Shown here: positions 1-10,132 of the stretch, piece by piece
Numbering within the stretch: position 1 is the stretch's first letter
How the letters are laid out: each line of letters opens with the position of its first letter
Assembly (NCBI GenBank): GCA_001510075.1
Contig: LFEN01000064.1
Coordinates: 1-53,681 of the forward strand
Direction of reading: 5' to 3'
DNA from: Alphaproteobacteria bacterium casp-alpha2
GTDB taxonomy: Bacteria; Pseudomonadota; Alphaproteobacteria; Rhodospirillales; Casp-alpha2
Length of the DNA stretch: 53,681 nt
Position numbers and translations under genes: made by a program
The notes under the pieces: model-generated
What the model was told of the DNA's origin: nothing
The model's database searches: none
Seen by the model: the letters and a program-made list of their open reading frames with translations, nothing else

Positions 1-469
1 TCAGGCGGTCTTGTTTGTAGTCGCTAAGTCGGCTCTTGCGCATAGGTCCCATAATAACCCCAAAACTCGGTTATCTGGGTCAGCCCCTTGAAAAATATCG
101 ACATGCGGCTGGATGGGGGATTGGCGCTGTCGTCCGTATATATGTATTCCAGCCGCCGCGGCGCGCTGGCGCAGGGCGGGCTTCCCGTTGCCTTGTCCGA
201 AATCGCAGCCGAAGGCCGTCGTTGGCCGTCTCTCGGGCAAGAGGAAATACAAGGCCATGTCCGTGACCGCACGCAGCCCGGTCAGCCTGTTGATGAATTC
301 ATCCTGAGCGCCATTGCCGATGAAAAAGTCCGGGACGACAGGACCCGGATGCTGAATGAAGAAAGCCTTCCGTTTAACTATCCGGACTTCACTCTTATTG
401 AGCTTTGAGGCGGTCAAAAACGAGACTAGTATCAACAGGAAGGGGGGCGTCAGAAATAGAGGTGGCGCT

Positions 470-970
470 ATGAGCGTTTTTTGGCTTCCAGATGAAGAAG
501 AACCAGCGGACCTTGGTAACGTCATCAAGGCCGCTGAAGCGCTTATAATTTCAGAATACGATTTTTTCCATCTTGCGTTCCGGCGCTGGAAAGGTTGTGC
601 GCCTGAAAAGGTTGCGCTGGAAGAAACCTTTGCCGATTACATGTTCCATCAGACCGTACCGCCCTGGGTTCGGCACCTGGCGCGCGAAGTGCTTTCTCTG
701 GAAGAAAACGGAACGCTAGATATCGTCTGCATGGGGGCGCATCGATACCAACGGGGCGTACCTCCGCCGAAGAATGGCCGGTTCCACGTTGGAATCATGG
801 CGGCGGCGGTTATCGTTTATTGTTTTGCCCTGGTGGAAATCAGCCATTTTCAGGACACAACGGCGCCATTGCCGTGCAATGGGGGGCCGGGGCTGATGGT
901 TATTTCAAAAATGGCATATGCCGTTTCCGAAGGAAGGATGCCGCCGTGCGGGGAACAAACCGGTGGCTAG
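470..970 (+). CDS. hypothetical protein (acidic N-terminal half, possible TM segment)
   Basis: ATG at 470 preceded by GAGGTGG; ORF MSVFWLPDEEEPADLGNVIKAAEALIISEYDFFHLAFRRW...; no family recognised. Confidence 0.5.
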   Translation: MSVFWLPDEEEPADLGNVIKAAEALIISEYDFFHLAFRRWKGCAPEKVALEETFADYMFHQTVPPWVRHLAREVLSLEENGTLDIVCMGAHRYQRGVPPPKNGRFHVGIMAAAVIVYCFALVEISHFQDTTAPLPCNGGPGLMVISKMAYAVSEGRMPPCGEQTGG

Positions 971-1899
971 ACTAGAAGTTGCCCGGCAACGATGCCGACA
1001 AAAACCATTAACCCGAAATCGCGATTGGATTTGAATTTGGACAGGCAATCCTTGGGCTCGGTGATATCGACGTTTTGCGTCTGCCAGGCGAGATGCAGGG
1101 CGGCCAAGCCCAGCGCCGCATAAAAAGGCCACCCCAGCCCTGCCAGCCACCCCGCCGATATCAACAAACCAAGGGTGATCGTATAGAACCCGGCGAGCCA
1201 GGGTTTTGTTGCGGCACCGAATTTCAGCGCCGTCGATTTGACCCCGATCAGCGCGTCGTCTTCCTTGTCCTGGTGGGCGTAAATGGTGTCGTAGCCCAGG
1301 GTCCAGAAAATCCCGGCGCCATAAAGTGCCAACGCCGGGGCGGCAAGGCTCCCCGTGACAACGCTCCAGCCCACCAAGGCGCCCCAATTGAATGTCAGGC
1401 CCAAAAACAATTGCGGCCAATAGGTGATGCGTTTCATGAAAGGATAGGCCGCGACCAGGGCCAGGGAACTGATGCCGAGGATGATGGAAAACATGTTGAA
1501 TTGCACCAGGACGGCCAACCCCAACAGCAGTTGCAGGCCTAAAAACAAGACCGCCTTGGCGACGCTGATTTTGCCGCTGGCGATGGGCCGGGTCGCGGTT
1601 CTGGCAACGCGGGCGTCAAAGTTCCTATCGGCGATGTCGTTGACGGTGCACCCCGCGCCCCGCATGACGATGGAGCCGACGGCAAACAATATCATTACCT
1701 GCCAGTCCGGCCATGTCGGAGTAGCCAGCGCCAACCCCCACCAGCAGGGCAGCAAAAGCAACCACGTGCCAATGGGTCTGTCGGCCCGCGCTAAGCGCAG
1801 GTACGGTTTGGCGAATGACGGCGCCAACCGGTCAATCCAGCTTTGCGGCGGTATATCGGTGGCGATTGGGCCGGGCGTGTGAGGTGACGAATCGTTCAT
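967..1899 (-). CDS. ubiA: 4-hydroxybenzoate polyprenyltransferase
   Basis: Translation RLARADRPIGTWLLLLPCWWGLALA...NDIADRNFDARVARTATRPIASG...YAHQDKEDDALIGVKSTAL is typical UbiA. Confidence 0.95.
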   Translation of the reverse strand: MNDSSPHTPGPIATDIPPQSWIDRLAPSFAKPYLRLARADRPIGTWLLLLPCWWGLALATPTWPDWQVMILFAVGSIVMRGAGCTVNDIADRNFDARVARTATRPIASGKISVAKAVLFLGLQLLLGLAVLVQFNMFSIILGISSLALVAAYPFMKRITYWPQLFLGLTFNWGALVGWSVVTGSLAAPALALYGAGIFWTLGYDTIYAHQDKEDDALIGVKSTALKFGAATKPWLAGFYTITLGLLISAGWLAGLGWPFYAALGLAALHLAWQTQNVDITEPKDCLSKFKSNRDFGLMVFVGIVAGQLLV

Positions 1900-1974
1900 G
1901 AGGAAAACTATACCCGAAACAGTGGCCGCTTATGATATATCCGATGGAATGATGTTTTTCCCGGTATCATAACA

Positions 1975-2739
1975 GTGAATTCTAATCTTCATAATCTGCC
2001 CCGGCTTTTTATCGAGCAACCCCTTGCCGCCGGCCAGCCTGTTGCCCTTGATGCTTCCCAGGCCAACTATCTGGGCAATGTCATGCGTTTGGGCACCGGG
2101 GACGAGGTCTTGTTGTTCAATGGCCGGGACGGTGAATGGGGCGCCCAGCTCGGTAAAATCGGTAAAAAAAAGGGGGATGTGGTCGTTAAGGAGCAGACCC
2201 GCCCCCAGGAACAAGAACCGGGGCCTTGGCTGGCCTTTGCGCCCCTGAAAAAACCCCGAACCGCGTTCCTGGTTGAAAAGGCGACAGAGCTGGGTGCTTC
2301 CCGGCTTTGCCCGGTTTTTACCCGCCATACCAATTCGGCCCGCATCAACCCGGAGCGCATGCGCGCCCATGCCATTGAGGCGGCCGAACAGTGCCGTCGG
2401 CTCAGCGTCCCGGAGATCGAGGCGGCAAAACCCCTGGCCCAATTCATCGACGGCTGGCCCCCGGGGCGCAGGCTTCTGGTGCTCGATGAAACCGGCGGCG
2501 GTGCGCCTATCGCCGAGCACCTGTCTTCCTTGCGGGCAGCGTCTGGCGGGCTATCTTTTGAGTGCGGGTTTTTATGCGGCCCGGAAGGCGGATTTGAAGA
2601 AAGCGAGCTTGACGCCCTTCGTGCGCTGGATTTTGCTTCTCGCGTTGATCTGGGGCCGAGAATTTTGCGGGCGGAAACGGCGGCCTTGTCGGCCTTGGCC
2701 TGCTGGCAGGCTTTTCTCGGCAATGGCCATCGGTCGTAA
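1975..2739 (+). CDS. rsmE: 16S rRNA (uracil(1498)-N(3))-methyltransferase
   Basis: PRLFIEQPL...[17 protein letters not shown]...[14 protein letters not shown]...[16 protein letters not shown]. Confidence 0.93.
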   Translation: MNSNLHNLPRLFIEQPLAAGQPVALDASQANYLGNVMRLGTGDEVLLFNGRDGEWGAQLGKIGKKKGDVVVKEQTRPQEQEPGPWLAFAPLKKPRTAFLVEKATELGASRLCPVFTRHTNSARINPERMRAHAIEAAEQCRRLSVPEIEAAKPLAQFIDGWPPGRRLLVLDETGGGAPIAEHLSSLRAASGGLSFECGFLCGPEGGFEESELDALRALDFASRVDLGPRILRAETAALSALACWQAFLGNGHRS

Positions 2740-2765
2740 CAATTAAACCAACGAAAGAAATTAAA

Positions 2766-4145
2766 ATGACTTCTCAATCCCCGGGCGCCCCCCTGGCCAA
2801 AGATGCCTTCGTCAACGGCAAGGAATCGTTGATTGAATACATTGCCGCCGGCTGTAAACCGAAAAAAAATTGGCGGATCGGCACGGAACACGAAAAATTC
2901 GCCTACCACCTGTCTACCCTGGAGCCGCTGGAATACGAAGGCCCGTCGGGTATCCGCGCCCTTCTCGAAGGCCTGACCCAGTTCGGCTGGGAGCCGGTTC
3001 TGGAAGCCGGCAACCCGATTGCCCTTTCCAAGCCGGACGGCAGTTTTGTCAGTCTGGAACCGGCAGGCCAGGTGGAACTTTCCGGCGCCCCGGTGGAAAC
3101 CATTCACCAAACCTGTGACGAGGTCACCGGTCACCTGCAACAGGTCAAGGCCATCGCCCGTGAGTTGGACATCGGTTATATCGGCCTCGGCCACCGGGCA
3201 AAATGGTCGACCAAAGATATGCCCTGGATGCCGAAAGGGCGCTACAAGATCATGCGCGATTACATGCCTAAAAAAGGCAAGCTCGGTCTCGAGATGATGC
3301 AGTCCACCTGCACCGTGCAGGTCAACCTGGATTTCGAATCCGAGGCCGCCATGGTCCGCATGTATCGCATTTCGCTGGCGTTGCAGCCGGTGGCGACGGC
3401 GCTTTGGGCCAACTCGCCATTCAAGGACGGCAAGCCGTCCGGGTATCTGTCATATCGCAGCCATATCTGGACGGATGTCGATCCCGACCGCAGTGGCATG
3501 CTGCCCTTCGTCTTCGAAGACGGCTTCGGGTTCGAACGCTACGTCGATTACGTGCTCGATGTGCCGATGTATTTCGTTTACCGGGATGGCGTCTATATCG
3601 ATGCCGCCGGCCAATCGTTCCGGGATTTTATGGACGCTAAGTTGCCGGCGCTTCCAGGTGAAAAGCCATTGATGAAGGACTGGATCGATCACATGAGTAC
3701 CGTCTTTCCCGAGGTCCGCCTGAAACAGTTTCTGGAAATGCGCGGCACCGACGGCGGGCCCTGGAGCCGCTTGTGCGCCTTGCCCGCCTTTTGGGTTGGC
3801 TTGCTCTATGACTCGGAAGCCGTGGACGCTGCCTGGAATCTCGTCAAGGACTGGACGTTCGATGAAATGCAGGCCATGCGCGACGAAGTGCCGCGCCTGG
3901 CCCTGAAAACACCGTTCAGGAACCGGACGGTCAAAGATATCGCCATAGAGGCGCTGGAAATTTCCCACAAGGGGCTTGGCAATCGTCGTTGCCTCGACAG
4001 TATCGGGCTCGACGAAACCCACTTTTTGAAGCCTTTGTTTCAGACCGCCCATTCCGGCATCACGCCGGCGGAAGAAATGTTGAATGCCTATGAAGGCCGT
4101 TGGGGCGGTTCCGTCGATCCGGTGTTTCAGGAATACTCGTATTAA
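2766..4145 (+). CDS. gshA: glutamate--cysteine ligase (plant/alphaproteobacterial type)
   Basis: [25 protein letters not shown]...[25 protein letters not shown]...[26 protein letters not shown]. Confidence 0.95.
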   Translation: MTSQSPGAPLAKDAFVNGKESLIEYIAAGCKPKKNWRIGTEHEKFAYHLSTLEPLEYEGPSGIRALLEGLTQFGWEPVLEAGNPIALSKPDGSFVSLEPAGQVELSGAPVETIHQTCDEVTGHLQQVKAIARELDIGYIGLGHRAKWSTKDMPWMPKGRYKIMRDYMPKKGKLGLEMMQSTCTVQVNLDFESEAAMVRMYRISLALQPVATALWANSPFKDGKPSGYLSYRSHIWTDVDPDRSGMLPFVFEDGFGFERYVDYVLDVPMYFVYRDGVYIDAAGQSFRDFMDAKLPALPGEKPLMKDWIDHMSTVFPEVRLKQFLEMRGTDGGPWSRLCALPAFWVGLLYDSEAVDAAWNLVKDWTFDEMQAMRDEVPRLALKTPFRNRTVKDIAIEALEISHKGLGNRRCLDSIGLDETHFLKPLFQTAHSGITPAEEMLNAYEGRWGGSVDPVFQEYSY

Positions 4146-5572
4146 ACAGCCGTGCCGCCGACGGTCAAATTGTCGATCTTGAGGGTCGGTTGGCCGACGC
4201 CGACGGGCACCCCTTGGCCATCCTTGCCGCAGGTGCCGACGCCGGGATCGAGCGCCATATCGTTGCCGATCATGGAAACCCGCGTCAACACATCCGGGCC
4301 GTTGCCGATCAGGGTTGCCCCTTTCAGGGGTACGCCGATCTTGCCGTTCTCGATCTGGTAGGCTTCGGTGCAGGTGAAGACGAATTTGCCGGACGTGATA
4401 TCGACCTGGCCACCGCCGAAGTTGACGGCATAGACGCCCTTATCCACGGACTTAAGGATTTCTTGCGGATCGTGTTCGCCGGACAGCAGGCAGGTGTTGG
4501 TCATTCTCGGCATCGGGGCGTGGGCGTAGCTTTCCCGGCGCCCATTGCCGGTGCCCGGCACGCCCATCAGGCGCGCGTTCATACGATCTTGCATATAGCC
4601 TTTGAGGATTCCGTCCTCGATCAGCACGGTGCGTTCGCTGGGCGTGCCTTCATCGTCAATGGTCAGCGATCCCCGCCGGTCCTCGATGGTGCCGTCGTCA
4701 ATAACCGTGATGCCGGGAGACGCGACCCGTTGGCCCAAGAGGCCGGAGAAAGCGGATGTTTTCTTGCGGTTAAAGTCGCCTTCCAGCCCGTGACCGATGG
4801 CTTCGTGCAGCAAGATGCCCGGCCAACCGGGGCCGAGCACCACCGGCACTTCGCCGGCCGGTGCGGCGATTGATTCCAGGTTGACCAACGCCTGGCGAAG
4901 CGCCTCGTCCACCGATGCCTTCCAGGCGGCGGGTTCCAGGTAAAGATCAAACGCGACCCGCCCGCCGACGCCGTGCGACCCGGTTTCCATGCGCCCGTCT
5001 TTTTCCACGACGACGGAGACATTGAGCCGAACCAGGGGCCGGATATCGGCAGCCCGGGCGCCGTCGGCGCGGATGATTTCCACCGCCTGCCAGTTGCCGG
5101 ACAGGGACGCCGACACTTGCACCACACGCTCGTCCTTTTGGCGCGCGTAGGCGTCCATATCGGCCAGTAGTTTCACCTTGGTTTCAAAATCGACCAGGGA
5201 AAGCGGATTGTCGTCCATATAAAGGTTGCGGTTGGTGCCCACCGGGCCCGCATCGGTGCCGCCCTTGCCGGCGCTGATGGTTTTGACCGTATTGCCGGCG
5301 CGGCGGATGGCGTCTTCGCTTATTTCCGAAGCATGGGAATACCCCGTCGTTTCCCCGCAAACGGCGCGAAGCCCGAAACCCTGGCTGGTATCGAAGGCGG
5401 CGCTTTTGATCTGGCCGTCGTCGAAAACAATACTTTCCGATTGGCGGTATTCGAGAAACAACTCTCCGTCGTCGCTTCCCTTGAGCGCATCCTCGACAAT
5501 GCCCTGGACACGGCCCCGGTCGAGACCGGCGCGGGTAAAGAACAAATCGTCGGTGGCGGCAAAATCGGTCAT
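4142..5572 (-). CDS. tldD: metalloprotease TldD
   Basis: [22 protein letters not shown] zinc motif, TldD architecture; 4-bp convergent overlap with gshA. Confidence 0.95.
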   Translation of the reverse strand: MTDFAATDDLFFTRAGLDRGRVQGIVEDALKGSDDGELFLEYRQSESIVFDDGQIKSAAFDTSQGFGLRAVCGETTGYSHASEISEDAIRRAGNTVKTISAGKGGTDAGPVGTNRNLYMDDNPLSLVDFETKVKLLADMDAYARQKDERVVQVSASLSGNWQAVEIIRADGARAADIRPLVRLNVSVVVEKDGRMETGSHGVGGRVAFDLYLEPAAWKASVDEALRQALVNLESIAAPAGEVPVVLGPGWPGILLHEAIGHGLEGDFNRKKTSAFSGLLGQRVASPGITVIDDGTIEDRRGSLTIDDEGTPSERTVLIEDGILKGYMQDRMNARLMGVPGTGNGRRESYAHAPMPRMTNTCLLSGEHDPQEILKSVDKGVYAVNFGGGQVDITSGKFVFTCTEAYQIENGKIGVPLKGATLIGNGPDVLTRVSMIGNDMALDPGVGTCGKDGQGVPVGVGQPTLKIDNLTVGGTAV

Positions 5573-5666
5573 AAAAACTTCCTTAGCTAAAAAAATCTAC
5601 CCATGTTATGGGCTGTGGCGAACCGGTATGATGATTATATAGGAAGACATCGAGGAAAAAACGACC

Positions 5667-6962
5667 ATGACGGGATTTAAGGAACATCCGCTGCGCGAAA
5701 CCCTTGCTCGGGAAATGCATGCGCGGCCATTCGGGGTTGTCGATGCGCCTGCGAAAATCTCCTATCTGGCGGTGGTAAACGGTGAAATCAGTGATGACGC
5801 TGAGCGTCAGCACCTTAGCAACCTGTGCTCGGTTTTCAAGGTGCCGCCACCACCGGGCGACGCCACCCATTTTGCCGAAAACATGGGCCGCTTTCGGTTG
5901 AAATGGGAACGCCATACGGAGTTCGCCACCTACACCTTCATTTGTGAAGAACCTTTTGAGCAGCCGTTCAAGGAACCTGTCATCGATTTGATCCCCGAGG
6001 ATTGGTTGTCTGCTATCCCCGGTGAAGTTCTAGTCGCGTCCCACATCGCCATTGAAGGCCGTGACATGCCCGAGCGGGCGGTTCCGGAGCTGGTCGGTCT
6101 GTTCGACAACAACACGGTCATGGGCGGCCACGCCGGCGGTGGGCGAGCCTTGGTCTGGACCGATTTCAAGATCCACGAAGACCGGTTCCGGCGTATTCTC
6201 GTTCGCGATATCGGCATGAACCATCGCGCGATGGCCCGGCTCGTTCAGCGGGTTGTGGAAATCGAAACATACCGGTCCTTGGCGATGTTGGCGTTACCGC
6301 TGGCCCGTGACGCCCGGTTCCGGGTTTCCGGTTTTGAAACCGAAGTCAGCAATATTATTACCAGCCTTGCCGGAATCGACGGTGTTGATGATGAACGCAA
6401 ACTGCTGGCCAGGTTATCTATCCTTGCCGCCGAGGCCGAACAGACGTCGGTAGAAACCAGCTATCGGTTCAGTGCTGCCCGGGCCTATTACAATCTCGTA
6501 AAACGCAGGCTTGAAGACATTCGCGAAGACAAGATCGTCGGCCTGCAATCGATCGGGGAATTCATCGACAAACGGCTGGGGCCGGCCATGGAGACAGTTG
6601 AAAATGCCGCCAGCCGCCAGGAAGTCCTGTCCCGGCGCATTGCGCGCGCCAGTGACCTTCTTCGTACCCGTGTCGATGTCGCCCTGGAAGAGCAAAACCG
6701 CGATCTTTTGCGCTCCATGGACCGCCGCGCCCGGTTGCAGCTTCGCCTGCAGGCGACGGTTGAGGGCCTGTCCGTTGTCGCCATCAGTTACTACCTGTTG
6801 AGCCTGATTTCCTATCTGGCCAAGGGGGCCAGGGGCTTTGGCGTCGTCGTCGATCCTTTTGTCGTTGTCACGATTGCGTTTCCCTTTGTCGCCTTCGGTG
6901 TTTGGGCCGGTGTACGCAGGGTTCGCCGCTCGGTCACGGCGCGCAAGGAGGAAGAAGATTGA
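5667..6962 (+). CDS. DUF3422 family protein
   Basis: HPLRETLAREMHARPFGVVDAPAKISYLAV... and C-terminal membrane segments. Confidence 0.88.
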   Translation: MTGFKEHPLRETLAREMHARPFGVVDAPAKISYLAVVNGEISDDAERQHLSNLCSVFKVPPPPGDATHFAENMGRFRLKWERHTEFATYTFICEEPFEQPFKEPVIDLIPEDWLSAIPGEVLVASHIAIEGRDMPERAVPELVGLFDNNTVMGGHAGGGRALVWTDFKIHEDRFRRILVRDIGMNHRAMARLVQRVVEIETYRSLAMLALPLARDARFRVSGFETEVSNIITSLAGIDGVDDERKLLARLSILAAEAEQTSVETSYRFSAARAYYNLVKRRLEDIREDKIVGLQSIGEFIDKRLGPAMETVENAASRQEVLSRRIARASDLLRTRVDVALEEQNRDLLRSMDRRARLQLRLQATVEGLSVVAISYYLLSLISYLAKGARGFGVVVDPFVVVTIAFPFVAFGVWAGVRRVRRSVTARKEEED

Positions 6963-7032
6963 AGCATCCTTTTCCCCGAATGATGATTGGGACTTGATTT
7001 TTACCAAGGAGAGGGGTTTATTCTCTGTTGTT

Positions 7033-7090
7033 ACGTGGTGATTTGGTCGACCGGCTTGCGCCCACGTTAAAAAAACCGCTAAAAGGTCGG
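7033..7090 (+). ncRNA. SAM-II riboswitch aptamer upstream of metZ
   Basis: GTGGTGATTTGGTCGACCGGCTTGCGCCCACGTTAAAAAAACCGCTAAAAGGTCGG matches the SAM-II consensus (GUGAUUUG, CCACGUUAAA, GCUAAAA); GTGG/CCAC stem and CGACC(7048-7052)/GGTCG(7085-7089) pseudoknot. Confidence 0.9.
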
Positions 7091-7102
7091 AGCTGTAGAA
7101 AG

Positions 7103-7130
7103 CCCTGACCCCTGTGGTTAGGGTTTTTTT
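7103..7130 (+). terminator. intrinsic terminator in the metZ leader
   Basis: CCCTGACC-cctgt-GGTTAGGG stem (one G-U pair) followed by TTTTTTT. Confidence 0.85.
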
Positions 7131-7165
7131 ATTGCCGGTCCGACGCAAAAACGGAGGACGATATT

Positions 7166-8356
7166 ATGGATGCCAAGAAAACCGATCCGGCAAATTGGCG
7201 CTCTGCGACAAAACTTGTCCGTGGCGGCACCGAGCGTTCGCCTTTTCAGGAAACCAGCGAGGGCCTGTTCCTGACGTCTGGGTACGTTTACGACAGCGCC
7301 GAAGAGGCCGAACGGGCCTTCACCGGCGACGTCCAGCGCTACATGTATTCGCGCTACGCCAATCCCACCGTCACCATGTTCGAAAATCGCCTGGCCTTGC
7401 TGGAGGGGGCTGAATATTGCGTCTCCACCGCGACCGGCATGGCGGCGGCCTATGCGGCGTTAACCAGCCAGCTCAAGGCCGGCGACCGGGTGGTCGCGTC
7501 CCGGGCGCTGTTCGGGTCGTGTCATTACATCATCACTCAGGAACTGCCGAAGTTCGGAATTGAAACGGTGCTGGTGGACGGCATCGATCTGGATGCCTGG
7601 GCCGAGGCGCTGGAGGAAAAAACCCAGTGCGTTTTTCTGGAAACACCGTCCAACCCGGCCCTCGAAATCATCGACATCAAGGCCGTCAGCGAGCTTGCCC
7701 ACAAGGCGGGGGCGCTGCTGATCATTGATAATGTCTTTGCCACGCCGATCCTGCAAAAGCCTTTGGAACTGGGCGCCGATATCGTCATGTACTCGGCAAC
7801 CAAGCACATTGACGGGCAGGGGCGGACCCTGGGCGGTGCTATTTTGACCAATAACGAGGATTATTTCGAAAATTTGCTGAAACCCTTCCTGCGCCATACC
7901 GGACCGTCGCTCAGTCCCTTTAACGCCTGGGTGCTGTTAAAAGGGCTGGAGACGCTCGATCTTCGGGTTCGGCGGCACGTGGAAAATGCCCACGTCCTGG
8001 CGAAATTCCTGGAAGGTCGCAAGCAAGTCACCAAGGTGCTGTATCCCGGCCTGGGCAGCCATCCGCAACATGAACTGGCGATGCGGCAAATGACCGGCGG
8101 CGGGACAATGGTGTCGTTTGAGGTCGATGGCGGCAAGGACGGGGCGTTCCGGTTCCTGGATGGCTTGGGGTTGATCGACATTTCCAACAACCTGGGCGAT
8201 GCCAAAAGTCTGATCACGCACCCGGCGACGACGACGCACCACCGCCTGAGCCCCGAAGAAAGAATGGAAATCGGCATCTCCGACGGCCTTGTCCGCTTAT
8301 CGGTGGGGCTGGAAGATGTCGAAGATCTTAAAGAGGACCTGGACCAAGCGTTATAG
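7166..8356 (+). CDS. metZ: O-succinylhomoserine sulfhydrylase
   Basis: TKLVRGGTERSPFQETSEGLFLTSGYVYDSAEEAE...YSATKHIDGQGRTLGGAIL PLP motif; SAM-II leader supports it. Confidence 0.94.
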   Translation: MDAKKTDPANWRSATKLVRGGTERSPFQETSEGLFLTSGYVYDSAEEAERAFTGDVQRYMYSRYANPTVTMFENRLALLEGAEYCVSTATGMAAAYAALTSQLKAGDRVVASRALFGSCHYIITQELPKFGIETVLVDGIDLDAWAEALEEKTQCVFLETPSNPALEIIDIKAVSELAHKAGALLIIDNVFATPILQKPLELGADIVMYSATKHIDGQGRTLGGAILTNNEDYFENLLKPFLRHTGPSLSPFNAWVLLKGLETLDLRVRRHVENAHVLAKFLEGRKQVTKVLYPGLGSHPQHELAMRQMTGGGTMVSFEVDGGKDGAFRFLDGLGLIDISNNLGDAKSLITHPATTTHHRLSPEERMEIGISDGLVRLSVGLEDVEDLKEDLDQAL

Positions 8357-8360
8357 ACGA

Positions 8361-8786
8361 CTATTTTTGTCGCCAGGGAAGGCCGTCCGCCTTCCAACCG
8401 GAGACGGTGCCCCGGTGGCCGTCGTCGTCACGGTCTCCTTCGAAGCCGCCTTCGATGTTGAAACATTGTGTAAACCCGTTGGCGGTCATGGTCTCTGCGG
8501 CACTGGCGGACCGGCCGCCGGACCGGCACAGGAATAAAATGGCTGTATCCTTGCTTGGCACCCCGCTGCTGACCTGGTCGATGAAATCGGGATTGGGGTC
8601 CATGCCGGGATAGGCTTTCCATTGGATGGCAAGCGGCTCTTTGCCCAGTTGCGACAGATCAGGTCCGCCGACCCATGTGTGTTCGGCGTCGGTTCTGACA
8701 TCAATCAGGACAGCATCCGGGTCTTGGGAAAGTTTTTCCCATGCCTGTTTGACCGAGACGTCCCCGGCGTAAGTTTTTTCTGACAA
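8361..8786 (-). CDS. rhodanese-like domain protein
   Basis: DPDAVLIDVRTDAEHTWVGGPD...AILFLCRSGGRSASAAETM active-site loop. Confidence 0.9.
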   Translation of the reverse strand: MSEKTYAGDVSVKQAWEKLSQDPDAVLIDVRTDAEHTWVGGPDLSQLGKEPLAIQWKAYPGMDPNPDFIDQVSSGVPSKDTAILFLCRSGGRSASAAETMTANGFTQCFNIEGGFEGDRDDDGHRGTVSGWKADGLPWRQK

Positions 8787-8803
8787 GAGCGTGTCTCCTT
8801 AAA

Positions 8804-10099
8804 TTAATTTAGCGCGTCGAGCATTTCCTGCACGGTGATGAATTTTTTGCGCGGGTGGCTCCCTTGCGCATTACTGATTTCGGCGGCGTCAATTTTTTTC
8901 CATTCTTCGAGGCTGACAAAGCGGACGTTGTTATCTTGCAGGTGTTTTTTAAAAGCACCCCGCCCGGGCTTTTTGCCATGAACATCAGCCAAAATATGCC
9001 CGGCAACGGTTTTCCCGTCTGGCCGGTTGGACGATATCACCCCGGAAGGGCCGCGTTTGACCCAGCCAACTGCATAAAGGCCGTCATCGACGCGACCGTC
9101 ATCATTGGGAACAATCCCTTGCTTTTCATCGAACGGCGCACCTTCCAAAGCGCCGGACCGATAGCCGGTGGCGGTGACGACAAGGCCGCAGTTAATTTCA
9201 AAAAATTCCCCCGAACCGATGGCCTTTCCGTTTTCAACGGCAGTGCGTTCCAGCCGTATGCCTTCCACTTTTTCCCCGCCCAAAATTTCAACCGGAGACG
9301 CGTAAAATCCGAAATGAACCGTTTTTGGTTTATCGCCACGTGGCATTTCTGAATACTGGCGCAGCGTTTCCAGATTTCGCTCTTTCAGTCTTTTGTCTCG
9401 GTCGGGAAGATCGCCAGCGTCGGCCGGGATATGATCGGTGTCGATTGCCAGTTCGGCGTTTTCAAGATCGCCCATTTCTCGTAGTTCAACATTAGTGAAT
9501 TTGGCCTCAACGGGGCCACGGCGGCCAAATATGTGAACGTCTTTGATGGCTGATTTAAGGATGGCGTCTTCCGCATAATCGGGGATATCGGCCTCGGCCA
9601 ATTCCTTTTTTGTGCGGACCAGAAGCCGCGCCACATCAATGGCGACATTGCCGATGCCAATTACGGCGGCGGCGGCAACATTAAGGTCCGGGCCCAAGTC
9701 GATGAAATCGGGATGGCCGTTGTACCAACCGACAAAATCGGCGGACCCGTAAACGCCCGCCTTGTCTTGCCCGGGAATGCCGGGGTTCCTGTCCAGGGGG
9801 GCGCCAATGGCGAGAACCACGGCGTCATAGATTTCCCGGAGCGCCGCAAGGCTAATGTCGCGACCGACTTCGACATTGCCGAAATACCGGACTTTTTCGT
9901 TGTCGAGCGTTTTCGCGTATTTTTTAGTGATATTCTTGGTCGTTTGATGATCAGGCGCAACGCCGGCCCGAATCAAGCCGAACGGGGACGGCAGACGTTC
10001 GATGATATCGACGCTAATGTCTGCGCCTGAAGCAACGAGGGCATCCGCCGTATAAACGCCGGCTGGTCCTGAGCCAACAATTGCAACACTGACCGGCAT
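8804..10099 (-). CDS. adrenodoxin-reductase-type ferredoxin--NADP reductase
   Basis: VAIVGSGPAGVYTADAL...FGLIRAGVAPDHQTTKNITKKYAKTL...GIGNVAIDVARLLV; adjacent to korAB. Confidence 0.9.
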   Translation of the reverse strand: MPVSVAIVGSGPAGVYTADALVASGADISVDIIERLPSPFGLIRAGVAPDHQTTKNITKKYAKTLDNEKVRYFGNVEVGRDISLAALREIYDAVVLAIGAPLDRNPGIPGQDKAGVYGSADFVGWYNGHPDFIDLGPDLNVAAAAVIGIGNVAIDVARLLVRTKKELAEADIPDYAEDAILKSAIKDVHIFGRRGPVEAKFTNVELREMGDLENAELAIDTDHIPADAGDLPDRDKRLKERNLETLRQYSEMPRGDKPKTVHFGFYASPVEILGGEKVEGIRLERTAVENGKAIGSGEFFEINCGLVVTATGYRSGALEGAPFDEKQGIVPNDDGRVDDGLYAVGWVKRGPSGVISSNRPDGKTVAGHILADVHGKKPGRGAFKKHLQDNNVRFVSLEEWKKIDAAEISNAQGSHPRKKFITVQEMLDALN

Positions 10100-10132
10100 G
10101 GAAATTCCTTTGAAACGCGCCGTATCTTGGTC

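Noticed and set aside
2067-3194. 375-aa minus-strand ORF
   Set aside because: Antisense shadow of rsmE and gshA in high-GC DNA; Pro/Arg/Ser-rich translation without recognisable domains.
4100-4873. 257-aa plus-strand ORF opposite tldD
   Set aside because: Antisense to TldD catalytic region; no RBS or domain signal.
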